Shown: positions 25,359 to 33,284 of the stretch, piece after piece | How positions within the stretch are numbered: the first letter of the stretch is position 1 | How the letters are laid out: each line of letters opens with the position of its first letter | DNA from: Micromonospora craniellae | GTDB lineage: Bacteria; Actinomycetota; Actinomycetes; Mycobacteriales; Micromonosporaceae | Reading direction: 5' to 3' | DNA: 64,000 bases | NCBI RefSeq assembly: GCF_014764405.1 | Contig: NZ_CP061725.1 | Span: 5,766,001 to 5,830,000 of the forward strand | Notes under the pieces: generated by a model | Database searches by the model: none | What the model was told of the DNA's origin: nothing | The model's input: only the letters and a program-made list of their open reading frames with translations | Position numbers and translations under genes: made by a program

Positions 25359-25693
25359 CGGTCGGCCCCCAGGAACCGTTGCCGGGGATCGCGCACCCGG
25401 TACCGGAACTGGCCCGGTGGGCTGCCGTCGGTGAAGCCCTCCAGGTGCGACAGCACCACCCGGTCACCGTCCACGCGCACGAAGTCGCTGTAGCCGACCC
25501 GTACCGGCTCGGTCTTCGTGCACGGCTTGACCGTCGCGCCGTAGTTGGGGCACGCGACGATCTTTCGGCCCTTCGGGTCGTCGGCCACCAGCACCGGTAC
25601 GCCGACCACCCGCACCCAGCGCTGCGACTCCTCGTTGCGGACCCGGCCGTCGTGGTCGCACCTGATCACCGAGTCGCGATGGATCCAGCGCAT
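25355..25693 (-). CDS. Small PAAR-like spike-tip candidate
   Basis: 112 residues between the VgrG-like spike and gp25. Beta-rich with three cysteines near turns (IRCDHDGRV, KIVACPNYGATVKPCTKTEPV) and LSHLEGFTDGSPPG near the end. The position, size and G/C-rich turns fit the PAAR-like tip encoded at this place in other contractile loci, but the PAAR motif itself is not clear, so the assignment is by context. Confidence 0.55.
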   Translation of the reverse strand: MRWIHRDSVIRCDHDGRVRNEESQRWVRVVGVPVLVADDPKGRKIVACPNYGATVKPCTKTEPVRVGYSDFVRVDGDRVVLSHLEGFTDGSPPGQFRYRVRDPRQRFLGADR

Positions 25694-27282
25694 CAGCCAC
25701 CTCCTTGGTGATGGGCGCGGGCCAGGCTGCGGGCCCGCTCGGCGGCGGTGCCCGGGTCCTCGGTCGCCTCGGCGTGCAGGAAGTCGACGCTGCGGGCGCG
25801 CACCACCATCGCCCGACCCGGGGCGGAGAGCACCAGGTCGGCGGCGGCGTGCAGGGTGACCAGCTCCGGGGTCAGCTCCAGCCAGCTACCGCCGTCGGTG
25901 CTCAGCCGCAGGCTGCGGGCCACGTCGTCGACCACCACCTGCTGCCCGCCCGAGGTCCGCAGCGACCAGCGTCGGGCCCGCCCGTCGTCCACCCCGGTGT
26001 CGTACGGCGGGACGGCGCCGAACAGCGCGCCGAGCACCACACCGGAGGCGGGTTCGCCACCGGGCAGCGCCACCAGCACGTGGTCCTGCGGATCGGGCAG
26101 CGCCACCAGTCCCTTGCCCCGGCCGGCCCCCGGGCAGAGCACCGCCAGCCAACCCGCGTCCGCCCCGCCGTACGCCGGCAGTTCCACCCGCACCCGGCCC
26201 AGCCCGTCCGGGTCGGCCACGTCGGTGACGGTGCCCAGGGTGACCACCGCCGGGGCGGGTGGCCCGGCCGGTGGCGCCGGAGGCGGCACGGTGGAGAAAC
26301 GACTGAGGTACCCGTCGGCGTCGACGGTGTGCACCACCTCGGTCAGCACGTACGTGCCGGCCATCGGCTCGGTGACCCCGGTCAACCGGATCCGGCGGCC
26401 GGGGCGCAACGCGGGATCACCCTCGGCGGTGCCCTCGGCGGTCACCAGCGCCGCCGCGCGTACGTCCAGCCGGGCCTGGGCCAGCGCGGCGATCTCGTCG
26501 TCGCTGCGGCCCGGCTGGTCCAGGGCGGTGCGGGTGCCGTCCGCGCCGACGTCGGCGGGATCCGGGTCCACCGGCGTTTCCCGCCCGCACCGGGGCACCC
26601 CGGCCTGGGAGGCGAGCGGTTCGGCCCGCTGCGGGTGCCAGCCCAGCGCGGCGCTCTCGCCCACGGCGGTGTCGGCGTTCACCGACAGGCGCAGGCCGTG
26701 CACGTCGCGGCCGAACGTGAGCGGGAGCGGTGTGCCGTACCCGTCGAGCGTCAGCAGGCGCAGCACGTCGTCATCGACACTGAGGTGCAGCCCGGCCCGG
26801 CCGGCCACCTCCAGCAGCAGGTCCAGGTCGCTCGGGCGGTGGTGCGGCAACCGCTCCAGCCGTGGCCCGTCGACCTCGGCGTCGACCCGCAGTCCCAGGT
26901 CGGCGCAGAGCTCGGCGGCCAGCCCGGCGGCGGTCACCGACTCGAACACCCGCAACCGTTGCCGCTTGCGCAGCCGGTGCAGCGCGTCGTACGCCCGGAT
27001 CCGCAGGATCGCCGCGCCGTCGGCGGCGTACTCGACCTCGACGGCGGTGACCTCACCGCCGAACATTGCCGCCGGGTGTCCGTCGAGGCGGACCTCCAGG
27101 CGTGCGCCGACCCGGGCCGTGGCGGCCGGCGTGGCGCTGCCCGGCCCGGTGGTCAGTGCCACCTCGCACTGGGTGGGCCGGTCCAGCCGGGCGGCCACCC
27201 GCGCCGAGAGCACCCGCCCGGGGCCGTCGAGCGGGCCGCCGTCGAGCAGTACGGTCAGCGCCCGGGGCGCGCCGCCGCTCAT
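25693..27282 (-). CDS. VgrG/gp5-gp27-like spike protein
   Basis: 529 residues from the ATG at 27282. N-terminal gp27-like barrels (LDRPTQCEVALTTG, LEVRLDGHPAAMFGGEVTAVE, YDALHRLRKRQRLRVFESVT, LLLEVAGRAGLHLSVDDDVL), then an OB-fold gp5 domain (VVTLGTVTDVADPDGLGRV, GWLAVLCPGAGRGKGLVALP, EPASGVVLGALFG) and a short beta-helix end. It is the central spike that punctures the target when the sheath contracts. ATGA overlap with the hub gene upstream and an adjoining stop/start with the tip protein downstream. The longer open frame to 27756 overlaps the hub gene and is not used. Confidence 0.87.
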   Translation of the reverse strand: MSGGAPRALTVLLDGGPLDGPGRVLSARVAARLDRPTQCEVALTTGPGSATPAATARVGARLEVRLDGHPAAMFGGEVTAVEVEYAADGAAILRIRAYDALHRLRKRQRLRVFESVTAAGLAAELCADLGLRVDAEVDGPRLERLPHHRPSDLDLLLEVAGRAGLHLSVDDDVLRLLTLDGYGTPLPLTFGRDVHGLRLSVNADTAVGESAALGWHPQRAEPLASQAGVPRCGRETPVDPDPADVGADGTRTALDQPGRSDDEIAALAQARLDVRAAALVTAEGTAEGDPALRPGRRIRLTGVTEPMAGTYVLTEVVHTVDADGYLSRFSTVPPPAPPAGPPAPAVVTLGTVTDVADPDGLGRVRVELPAYGGADAGWLAVLCPGAGRGKGLVALPDPQDHVLVALPGGEPASGVVLGALFGAVPPYDTGVDDGRARRWSLRTSGGQQVVVDDVARSLRLSTDGGSWLELTPELVTLHAAADLVLSAPGRAMVVRARSVDFLHAEATEDPGTAAERARSLARAHHQGGG

Positions 27283-28022
27283 GTCCCGTCGCCCGTGGCG
27301 GGGGCGGTGCCCGGCAACGGCGGCACGGCCAGGGCGGTTCCGGCGGGCACGGCGAGCGGGTCGGTGATCCGGTTGTGCTCGGCCAGCAGCCGCCAGCGCA
27401 GCGGCGAGCCGAGCGCGTCGTGGGCGAGCAGGTCGAAGCGTACGCCGGTGGAGTCGGCCGTGGCGGTGCCGTCGCCGGCGGCCACCAGGGCGGTGCCCGG
27501 CGCGACGGCCGGCGTCTGCGCCTCGGCCAGTTCCTCGGCGAAGCCCTCCTCGGCCCGGGTGGCGTCCTCGGCGACCCGCACCAGCTTGAGCCGCAGCCAG
27601 GAGCGGCGCGGCGAACCCGTCGCGGTGAACGCGTCGAACCGTTCCGCCACGGCCACGATCACCCCGGGCACGTTCCAGGTCTTGCCCCAGACCAGCCGCA
27701 CCAGTGGTGGCCGGACCCAACCGTGCTCGACCGCCGAGTTCTCCGCCAGCATCCACAGCGGACGGGTCAGCGCGCGGACGTCGGCGGGCCGGACCTGCCC
27801 CTCCGCGAAGTCGGTGTCGAAGAGCAGGTCGAGGACGAGTTCGGTACGCCCACCACCGGTGAACACCAGCGGGTCGTCGGGGAGCCCGGCACCGGTGAGC
27901 AGGCTGCCGGCGCTACTCCGGTGCCGGACTCCGGCCAGGCGACTGACCTGGACGGTCTCCGGGTTGAGCAGGCAGTCCACCCGTTCACCGGTGGCGTCGA
28001 CGAGGAAGGCGACCCGTTCCAT
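27279..28022 (-). CDS. LysM-type tube-baseplate connector
   Basis: 247 residues. Begins MERVAFLVDATGERVDCLLNPETVQVSR and contains FTGGGRTELVLDLLFDTDF, VRALTRPLWMLAEN, LVWGKTWNVPGVI and RFDAFTATGSPRRSWLRLKL; the last 50 residues (RFDLLAHDALGSPLRWRLLAEHNRITDPLAVPAGT) look like a LysM-related module. This is the conserved hub protein of eCIS loci that joins tube to spike. TGATG start with the upstream gene, ATGA with the spike. Confidence 0.85.
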   Translation of the reverse strand: MERVAFLVDATGERVDCLLNPETVQVSRLAGVRHRSSAGSLLTGAGLPDDPLVFTGGGRTELVLDLLFDTDFAEGQVRPADVRALTRPLWMLAENSAVEHGWVRPPLVRLVWGKTWNVPGVIVAVAERFDAFTATGSPRRSWLRLKLVRVAEDATRAEEGFAEELAEAQTPAVAPGTALVAAGDGTATADSTGVRFDLLAHDALGSPLRWRLLAEHNRITDPLAVPAGTALAVPPLPGTAPATGDGT

Positions 28023-29362
28023 CAGCCGCCCGCCTGTTCCCGGTCCAGCCGGCGCAGGTGGGCCGTGGCGGCGGCCTCCGGATCGGGAACCGCCCACAGC
28101 GACCGGTCGTCCGGCAGCACCGGCCACGGGTCGGCGCTCTCCCGCCCGTCGCCCGACCGGACGTCCGTGGCCCCGGAACCGGCGAGGTCCGGCCACGGCC
28201 CGCGCGGGAGGCTCGGCCGGTGCCCGCCACGGGCCGGCAGCCCCGCACCGGGCCAGAGCCCGTCACCGAACGCGCCGTCCGCGCGCCGCCGGCCGACCGC
28301 ATCGCCCCGCCGGGACAGGTCGTCACCACCCACCGTCGTCCGGTCCGCGTAGTCCCCGCCCGCCGCCGGCCGGGACAGGCCGTCCCCACCGACTGCCGGT
28401 CCGGCCGCCCCCCACCGCGCCGGGTACCGCGCCCCGTCGGGACCGGTCCCATCCGACCGCGCGGGATGCCAGGCGCCGTCCGGGCCGGTCCCACCCCACC
28501 GCGCCGGATGCCGGATCCCGCTGCCGTCCGGGTTCGGGCCGAGCCTGGCGGCGGTGCCGGCCGTCGAGGTGTCCGGCGGCGCTTGGTGTGAACCCCACCG
28601 CTGTGCCCGCGCGGACGAGGGGTCCGGGTCCGAGCTCACCAGGCGCAGCACCGCTCTGGTGCGTTCCGGCAGCGCTCGCGGCGCTTCCGGCGGATCCGTC
28701 GCTGGTCGTGACCGATCCATCGTCGACCTGAGACCGTGCGCCGAGCCGACGGCGTCCGGAGCGGCATCGGCGTGCCCGGGGTGGTTGCCGCCATCCCGCC
28801 GTGGTCGGTCCGATGTGCCCGCCCCTGGGGCGTCCGCCGCGCCCGTCGCCGGGCCGACACCTGCCCCCGCACCGCGCCTTTGCTCTGCTTCACTCCACGC
28901 AACGGCCGCCGTGCGGTATCCCGGGGGTTGCGTCGGTTGAAGCAGAGCAAAGGGGGCGGGGGATGACCGGTCGGTCTCCGGCGACGTGGCGTCGGCCCAC
29001 GGAACTCTCGCGCCCCGGTCGCCATCGGACGCCCGTCGTCCGGTCCACGGACCGGTCACGTCCACCGGCCCCTCGGCCGCGAGGTCGCGGAGCAGCCCCG
29101 GGGCGTGGGCGGCGACCACGCGCAGCCAGTGCTCCGGGAGACGGCCCGATTGCCGGTACGCGCGCGACTCCACGCTCGCGCCCGACGACCCCACGGCGTC
29201 GGTCCCGCCGCCCGTGCCACCCGCGTTGGGCGCGCCACCCGCATCGCCCGCGCCGCCCGCGGGGTCGGGCGCGGCGTCGACCAGGCTGGCGACGCGGTCC
29301 ACGGCGCGCGCGGCGGACCGGAGTCGACCGGCGATCCAGCTACGCGGGCGTGGGCGCGGCAC
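28022..29362 (-). CDS. Disordered repeat-containing protein of the contractile locus
   Basis: 446 residues, mostly Gly/Pro/Arg/Asp-rich and predicted unstructured. Only the ends look constrained: N-terminal SGRLPEHWLRVVAAHAPGLL and C-terminal WPVLPDDRSLWAVPDPEA and HLRRLDREQAGG. The middle contains a 42-base tandem repeat (28411-28534, 14-residue units like HPARWGGTGPDGA) and a perfect palindromic element (28877-28953) translated as FALLQPTQPPGYRTAAVAW. It overlaps the tube gene by 23 bases and is coupled to the hub gene. The position between tube and hub suggests a linker or assembly role; not enough here for a tape measure. Confidence 0.65.
   Translation of the reverse strand: MPRPRPRSWIAGRLRSAARAVDRVASLVDAAPDPAGGAGDAGGAPNAGGTGGGTDAVGSSGASVESRAYRQSGRLPEHWLRVVAAHAPGLLRDLAAEGPVDVTGPWTGRRASDGDRGARVPWADATSPETDRSSPAPFALLQPTQPPGYRTAAVAWSEAEQRRGAGAGVGPATGAADAPGAGTSDRPRRDGGNHPGHADAAPDAVGSAHGLRSTMDRSRPATDPPEAPRALPERTRAVLRLVSSDPDPSSARAQRWGSHQAPPDTSTAGTAARLGPNPDGSGIRHPARWGGTGPDGAWHPARSDGTGPDGARYPARWGAAGPAVGGDGLSRPAAGGDYADRTTVGGDDLSRRGDAVGRRRADGAFGDGLWPGAGLPARGGHRPSLPRGPWPDLAGSGATDVRSGDGRESADPWPVLPDDRSLWAVPDPEAAATAHLRRLDREQAGG
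28411..28534. repeat. Tandem repeat, 42-base period, about three units
   Basis: Units begin at 28411, 28453 and 28495 with CCCACCGCGCC/CCGACCGCGCG/CCCACCGCGCC and run in phase with codons (14 residues each) inside the disordered protein gene. The third unit diverges at its 3' part. Likely prone to length change by slippage. Confidence 0.7.
28877..28953. repeat. Perfect 16-base inverted repeat with nested hairpin inside a coding region
   Basis: CCTTTGCTCTGCTTCA (28877-28892) and TGAAGCAGAGCAAAGG (28938-28953) pair at all 16 positions; ACGCAAC (28897-28903) and GTTGCGT (28927-28933) extend the stem. Structure and sequence resemble dispersed small palindromic elements that I recall from Micromonospora intergenic regions. 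Here it is read in frame within the disordered protein gene. Confidence 0.7.
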
Positions 29363-29819
29363 CGCCGGTCTCCAGTTCCAGGCTCTCGTAGCGCAGCGTC
29401 AGCGCCGCGATGGCGATCTCCTGGCCGAGCGTGTTGAGGTGCGCGCCGCGCCACCGGGTGGGCCAGGCGTTGAGCAGGTTCCAGCGCAGCACCTCGGCCG
29501 TGCCGACGGAGTCGAGCAGCACCACCGACACGTTGCGGCGGTCGCTCGTGCCCCGCGCGATGGTGTGCACCCAGTCCCACAGCTCCCGGGACGCGGTCAG
29601 GCCGAAGTGCAGCGTGACCGGGCCGTACTCGACCTGACCGGGGATCATCCGGATCCGGTCGTTGCCCTGCTCCCGGTACGGCTGCGCGGGGATGTTCACC
29701 TCCAGCCCGCTGACCTCGGTGAAATGGCCGTTGGTGACCCCGTTGACCAGCAGCTTGAAGTTGTACGCCCGGTACGGGTCGACCGGGGCGCCCGGCTGCG
29801 GAGTGGCCGTGGTGGGCAT
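29340..29819 (-). CDS. Contractile tail tube protein
   Basis: 159 residues from the ATG at 29819. T4 gp19/Hcp-like tube fold: DPYRAYNFKLLVNGVTNGHFTEVSGL at the start, KYGPVTLHFG-type strand (VEYGPVTLHFGLTASRELWDW), VVLLDSVGTAEVLRWNL and the closing strand IAIAALTLRYESLEL. It forms the inner tube inside the sheath. It starts one base after the sheath stop. Confidence 0.92.
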   Translation of the reverse strand: MPTTATPQPGAPVDPYRAYNFKLLVNGVTNGHFTEVSGLEVNIPAQPYREQGNDRIRMIPGQVEYGPVTLHFGLTASRELWDWVHTIARGTSDRRNVSVVLLDSVGTAEVLRWNLLNAWPTRWRGAHLNTLGQEIAIAALTLRYESLELETGGAAPTPA

Positions 29820-29820
29820 G

Positions 29821-31092
29821 TCAGCCTCCAATCGTCTCGGTCTCGGTGTCGCCGGACCACTGGCTCAGCTTGAACACCACGAACTCGGCCGGCTTGACCA
29901 CCGCGATGCCGATGTGCGCGACCACCATCCCGGCGTCCCGCACGTCGGCCGGGTTGGTCTCCTCGTCGCACTTGACGAAGAACGCCTCCTCGGGCGTACG
30001 CCCCAGCAGCGCGCCGTCGCGCCACACCCGGGTCAGGAAGGCGCCGATGTCCCGGCGGATGGAGCGCCACAGGGTGTAGTCGTTCGGCTCGAACACCATC
30101 CAGCGGGTGCCGTTGGCGATGGCCTGCTCGATGGCGATGGAGAGCCGCCGGACGTTGAGGTACCGCCACTCGCTGGCCTCGGCGGCGAGCGTCCGTGCGC
30201 CCCAGACCCGGATGCCCTCGCCGGGGAAGTACCGGATCACGTTGACGCCCCTGGGGTTGAGCACGTCGTGCTCGGAGCGGGTGACCAGGTGGCCCAGGTC
30301 GACGGCGCCGCGTACCGGCTCGTTGGCGGGTGCCTTGTGCACGCCGCGCAGGGCGTCGGTGCGGGCCCAGATGCCGGCCAGGTGCCCGCTCGGCGGGGTG
30401 AGCACCAGGTCGCCGCTGAGCGGGTCGCGTACCCGCAGCCAGGGGAAGTACAGCGCGCCGAAGTCCGACTGCCGGGGCCGGTGCGCCGTCGGGTTAGCGC
30501 TCGACCCGGTCGTACCACCGCCCGAGCCGCCGGAGCCACCCGAGCCACCCGAACTGGCCGGGGTGTCGCCGCCCTCGCTGGGCTTCGCCGCCCGGCCGGC
30601 GCCGGCCGTGGCCACCCGGGTCAACGTCGAGATGTCGTCGATGTCGGGAGCCGGATCGCAGATCGCGACCATGGTGCGGGTGCGCTCTGCCAGGCTCAGC
30701 AGCGCCTCGTGCGCGACCGCGTCGTGGAAACCGGGCGCGGCCACGATGGAGATCTCGTCGATCGCCTCCAGCAGGTCCAACCCGCCGCGCTGGCGGCCGT
30801 TGCCGGTGAGCGCGCCGCCCTCGCCGACGTTGACCACCCAGCAGCGGGTGCCGCCGTTGTCGAGGAAACCGAAGACCGCGCGGGCCAGCGGGGTGCTCTC
30901 GAACTCGTCGCCGTCGGCGTAGAGGCGGAGGAACTCGGTCCAGTTGTTCACGGCGAGGGCCTCGCCGAGGCGGGCGGTGCGGTCCGGTGCCACGCCGACG
31001 AAGGCTGCCGTGCTGGTGCCGACCGGTCCGATCGGCCGGGCACCGGCAGGCACCTCCTCGACGTAGATCCCGGGTGAGAAGTAGCTGGGCAT
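29821..31092 (-). CDS. Contractile tail sheath protein
   Basis: 423 residues. N-terminal MPSYFSPGIYVEEVPAGARPIGPVGTST is the hallmark of phage and eCIS sheath proteins; RCWVVNVG, ISIVAAPGF, VAICDPAPD follow, and the C-terminal handshake domain is clear (WRYLNVRRLSIAIEQAIANG, WMVFEPNDYTLWRSIRRDIG, GALLGRTPEEAFFVKCDEET, HIGIAVVKPAEFVVFKL). An insert rich in Gly and Ser (about 175-200) separates the domains and may be a surface loop. Only one sheath gene is present, whereas many eCIS encode two or three. It powers injection by contracting round the tube. Confidence 0.95.
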   Translation of the reverse strand: MPSYFSPGIYVEEVPAGARPIGPVGTSTAAFVGVAPDRTARLGEALAVNNWTEFLRLYADGDEFESTPLARAVFGFLDNGGTRCWVVNVGEGGALTGNGRQRGGLDLLEAIDEISIVAAPGFHDAVAHEALLSLAERTRTMVAICDPAPDIDDISTLTRVATAGAGRAAKPSEGGDTPASSGGSGGSGGSGGGTTGSSANPTAHRPRQSDFGALYFPWLRVRDPLSGDLVLTPPSGHLAGIWARTDALRGVHKAPANEPVRGAVDLGHLVTRSEHDVLNPRGVNVIRYFPGEGIRVWGARTLAAEASEWRYLNVRRLSIAIEQAIANGTRWMVFEPNDYTLWRSIRRDIGAFLTRVWRDGALLGRTPEEAFFVKCDEETNPADVRDAGMVVAHIGIAVVKPAEFVVFKLSQWSGDTETETIGG

Positions 31093-31114
31093 CGGTCCTC
31101 CCGTACTGGTCGGG

Positions 31115-31804
31115 TCAGCGGGTCGGTGGCGCGCAGACGATGACGATGTCGGGGTCGGTCGGGTCCACCTCGGCGGTGAGCACCTGACCCCGACCGGTGA
31201 GCCGGAGCCGGACCGGTCCGGGCTGCTCCGGGTCGTGTGGCACGCCGACGACCCGGAAGCGTCCCGCCGGGTCGGTGCGGGTCGCGTACGGCTGACCGAC
31301 GACCTCCACCCGCATCGCGGCGAGCGGCTGGTCGGCGGGACCGACGACGCGGCCGTCGAAGGTGAGCATCTCCAGTTGCCGCAGCCGCAGCGGGCGCAGC
31401 ACCGGCGGTGCCGGCTCGTGCGGATGGGTGACCTGCACCGGTACGTCGATCAGCAGGGCGGGCCGGGGCGGTACGCCGAGCGCCACCCACAGCGCCGGGT
31501 CCCCGGCCTCCAGCACGAGCGTGTGTCCGCTCGGACTGGTGGCCTCGACCAGCACCCGGTCCAGCTTCGCCAGGGCCTTCGGTCCGTCGGCGGCGAGCAG
31601 GTAGCGGACGATCAGCCGGTACGGCTCGGGTCCGCCGCTGCCCCGGGTCTGCCGGGCCGGGCGCAACTCCAGCGGCCACAGGGTCAACCCGTCCGCCGCC
31701 GGTCCGGGCGCGGGCGGGCCGACCGGGACGGCGTCGCCCGCCGCCCCGGCCAGCCACCGCGCCAGTTCGGCGGTGGCCGCCTCGATCGGACCGCCTCCGG
31801 TCAT
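31115..31804 (-). CDS. Pvc16/DUF4255-like protein with a carboxypeptidase-regulatory-like domain
   Basis: 229 residues from the ATG at 31804. The N-terminal part (IEAATAELARWLAG, LTLWPLELRPARQTRG, YRLIVRYLLAADGPKALAKLD) resembles the DUF4255/Pvc16 tail-terminator family; residues about 165-210 (GRVVGPADQPLAAMRVEVVG, TDPAGRFRVVGVP) are a CarboxypepD_reg-like beta-sandwich. In known systems the N-terminal domain caps the tube and sheath. The ATG overlaps the stop of a 23-codon ORF as ATGA; the sheath follows after 22 bases. Confidence 0.7.
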   Translation of the reverse strand: MTGGGPIEAATAELARWLAGAAGDAVPVGPPAPGPAADGLTLWPLELRPARQTRGSGGPEPYRLIVRYLLAADGPKALAKLDRVLVEATSPSGHTLVLEAGDPALWVALGVPPRPALLIDVPVQVTHPHEPAPPVLRPLRLRQLEMLTFDGRVVGPADQPLAAMRVEVVGQPYATRTDPAGRFRVVGVPHDPEQPGPVRLRLTGRGQVLTAEVDPTDPDIVIVCAPPTR

Positions 31805-31872
31805 CGCGGCGGCGTCCCCTGGATCCGGTACGCGATGGCCTCGTTCCACACGTGCGGGTAGACGCCGATCAT
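31801..31872 (-). CDS. 23-residue coupled micro-ORF
   Basis: ATG at 31872 with GGAG five bases upstream, 11 bases after the small membrane protein stop; its TGA overlaps the next gene's ATG (ATGA). The peptide begins MIGVYPHVWNEAIAYR. The good ribosome site and exact coupling argue that it is translated, either as a microprotein of the machine or simply to reinitiate on the Pvc16-like gene. No homology can be claimed at this length. Confidence 0.5.
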   Translation of the reverse strand: MIGVYPHVWNEAIAYRIQGTPPR

Positions 31873-31883
31873 GACGACTCCAC

Positions 31884-32219
31884 TCAGGCCCAGGAGCGGA
31901 TGAAGCGGGGCTCGTTGCCCTGCGCCAGCCGGGTGGGCGTCGCCTGCCGGTTGCCGGGGGGCAGTTGGTTGACGCCGAGGGCGGCGGAGAAGATGACCAG
32001 CCCGTTGAAGAAGGCGATGATCCACTTCTCGGCGCCCGCCTCAGTGGCGAAGGCCGCGGTGAGGTACGACAGCAGCAGGGCGATACCCAGCGCGATCCAC
32101 TTGCGTGCGGTGTCGGCACTCGGGCCGATCAGCCCGCCGATGACGTTGGTGGCCAGCAGTGTCGCGGCGCTCGCGCCGGTGAGACTGCCCAGTGCCGCCC
32201 AGGTGAAGAGATCGTTCAT
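31884..32219 (-). CDS. Small three-helix membrane protein of the contractile operon
   Basis: 111 residues from the ATG at 32219 (AGGGGGAT ribosome site). Hydrophobic helices: WAALGSLTGASAATLLATNVI, WIALGIALLLSYLTAAFAT, and IIAFFNGLVIFSAALGV, then a short basic tail. Holin-like size and topology, but no signature of a named holin family. Conserved place at the head of the operon suggests membrane docking or release. Confidence 0.7.
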   Translation of the reverse strand: MNDLFTWAALGSLTGASAATLLATNVIGGLIGPSADTARKWIALGIALLLSYLTAAFATEAGAEKWIIAFFNGLVIFSAALGVNQLPPGNRQATPTRLAQGNEPRFIRSWA

Positions 32220-32301
32220 CGCCGATCCCCCTTCGGTTTCGCGTGGTGCGAGGTGGGATGTGGTGCCGCCCGCCGGGGCGGGCGACGGCGCCGGCTGAGG
32301 T

Positions 32302-33147
32302 TCAGCCGGAGCCCGACGCACCACCGGTGGTGGTGCGCGGTGCCGGGCCGGGGATGCCCGAGCCGCCGGGCGTGCCCGGGCTGTCGGGCGTGGGAGGTGC
32401 GCCGGAGGTCGGGGAATCGCCGGCTGCCGGGCCCTTCGGCCGCCGCAACAGGAGTACGACGAGCGTCGCCACCAACAGCAGGATCACCGCACCGGCTCCG
32501 ACCAGCAACCATGGGAAGTCCCCGCCGGTGTCCTCCTCGTCCGCCGGGGCGGACGGCCGGGGCGGCGCCTCGGCCACGGCCCGCAGTTCGGGCGGCTTCG
32601 GCTGGTTGCGGGCGACCCGCCAGGTGACCGTACGGTCGTTGACCTGACCGCCCGTGCTGACGTCCAGAACGCGTCCGGGGAACGTCACCGAGATCTCGAA
32701 CGACATCAGCGTCATGAATCGCGCCTGATTCGCCGGATCCTGTTCGGCAACCTTTCCGCCGTACTTCTTCGGATCAAGCGGAAGGGTGAATACGTACCGG
32801 TCGTCACCCTGCCGGACGATGCTCAGACTTTCGCTGTCGAATCGATCGAGCGGAACATTCCGATAGTTGATCTGAGAACCGTAGTGGGTGACGTCCTCGT
32901 ACCGGGTCTCGGTGCCTTCGGGAAGCGCCGGGATGTTCTGCCGAAGCTCGGCGAAGCCGGCCTCGAGCGTCTTGTTGTTCACGGTCAGCACGTTGCGTTC
33001 GGCGGTCAGCAGGAGCTGTCCGCTGACCGTGTCGTCGGCGTTGACGGTCAGTCCGGTGTTGAGTTGCATGCAGCCGGAAAGGGCCGCCAGTAGGACGAGA
33101 CACGCCGCGCCGTGGAGTATCCTGGTGCGGCCGGGCCCCGATTTCAT
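32302..33147 (-). CDS. LppM/DUF3153-like lipoprotein with C-terminal helix
   Basis: 281 residues from the ATG at 33147. Lipobox LSGC after a short hydrophobic segment; mature part NTGLTVNADDTVSGQLLLTAERNVL and RYEDVTHYGSQINYRNVPLDRF matches the LppM-type domain, ending in a transmembrane helix (WLLVGAGAVILLLVATLVVLL) and a Pro/Gly/Ser-rich tail. It is the first gene of the minus-strand operon, 82 bases before the small membrane protein. An ATG at 33180 would add 11 residues that overlap a direct repeat and is less likely. Role in the contractile system is unknown; surface anchoring is possible. Confidence 0.72.
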   Translation of the reverse strand: MKSGPGRTRILHGAACLVLLAALSGCMQLNTGLTVNADDTVSGQLLLTAERNVLTVNNKTLEAGFAELRQNIPALPEGTETRYEDVTHYGSQINYRNVPLDRFDSESLSIVRQGDDRYVFTLPLDPKKYGGKVAEQDPANQARFMTLMSFEISVTFPGRVLDVSTGGQVNDRTVTWRVARNQPKPPELRAVAEAPPRPSAPADEEDTGGDFPWLLVGAGAVILLLVATLVVLLLRRPKGPAAGDSPTSGAPPTPDSPGTPGGSGIPGPAPRTTTGGASGSG

Positions 33148-33178
33148 GGGCTCAGTCTGTGCGTTCGCGACCCGAACC

Positions 33179-33217
33179 ATCAGTCAGCGATCAGTCAGAT
33201 GGCGGTCGCCGATCTTA
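33179..33217 (-). promoter_or_regulatory. Direct repeat and possible promoter of the contractile operon
   Basis: ATCAGTCAG occurs twice (33179-33187 and 33190-33198), start to start 11 bases, one helical turn, about 32-51 bases upstream of the operon start. On the minus strand TAAGAT (33217-33212) could serve as -10; no clear -35 was seen. The arrangement suits a tandem-binding regulator, not a LacI dimer. Confidence 0.35.
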
Positions 33218-33284
33218 CCGATTTCCGGTCACATTCGACCGAGGTCGCACACCGCCGAAATGGATATCCTGAAAGGTTCGGCCG

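Noticed and set aside
28411..28534. CRISPR-like repeat array
   Set aside because: Only three units, contiguous without spacers, in phase with codons of a disordered protein; no cas gene.
25705..28731. Plus-strand frame of 1008 codons opposite spike and hub genes
   Set aside because: Low-complexity antisense shadow; the minus strand shows VgrG-like and LysM-type proteins with coupled starts.
20806..33147. Prophage
   Set aside because: Only tail-like contractile genes; no integrase, terminase, portal, capsid, lysis cassette or attachment repeats.
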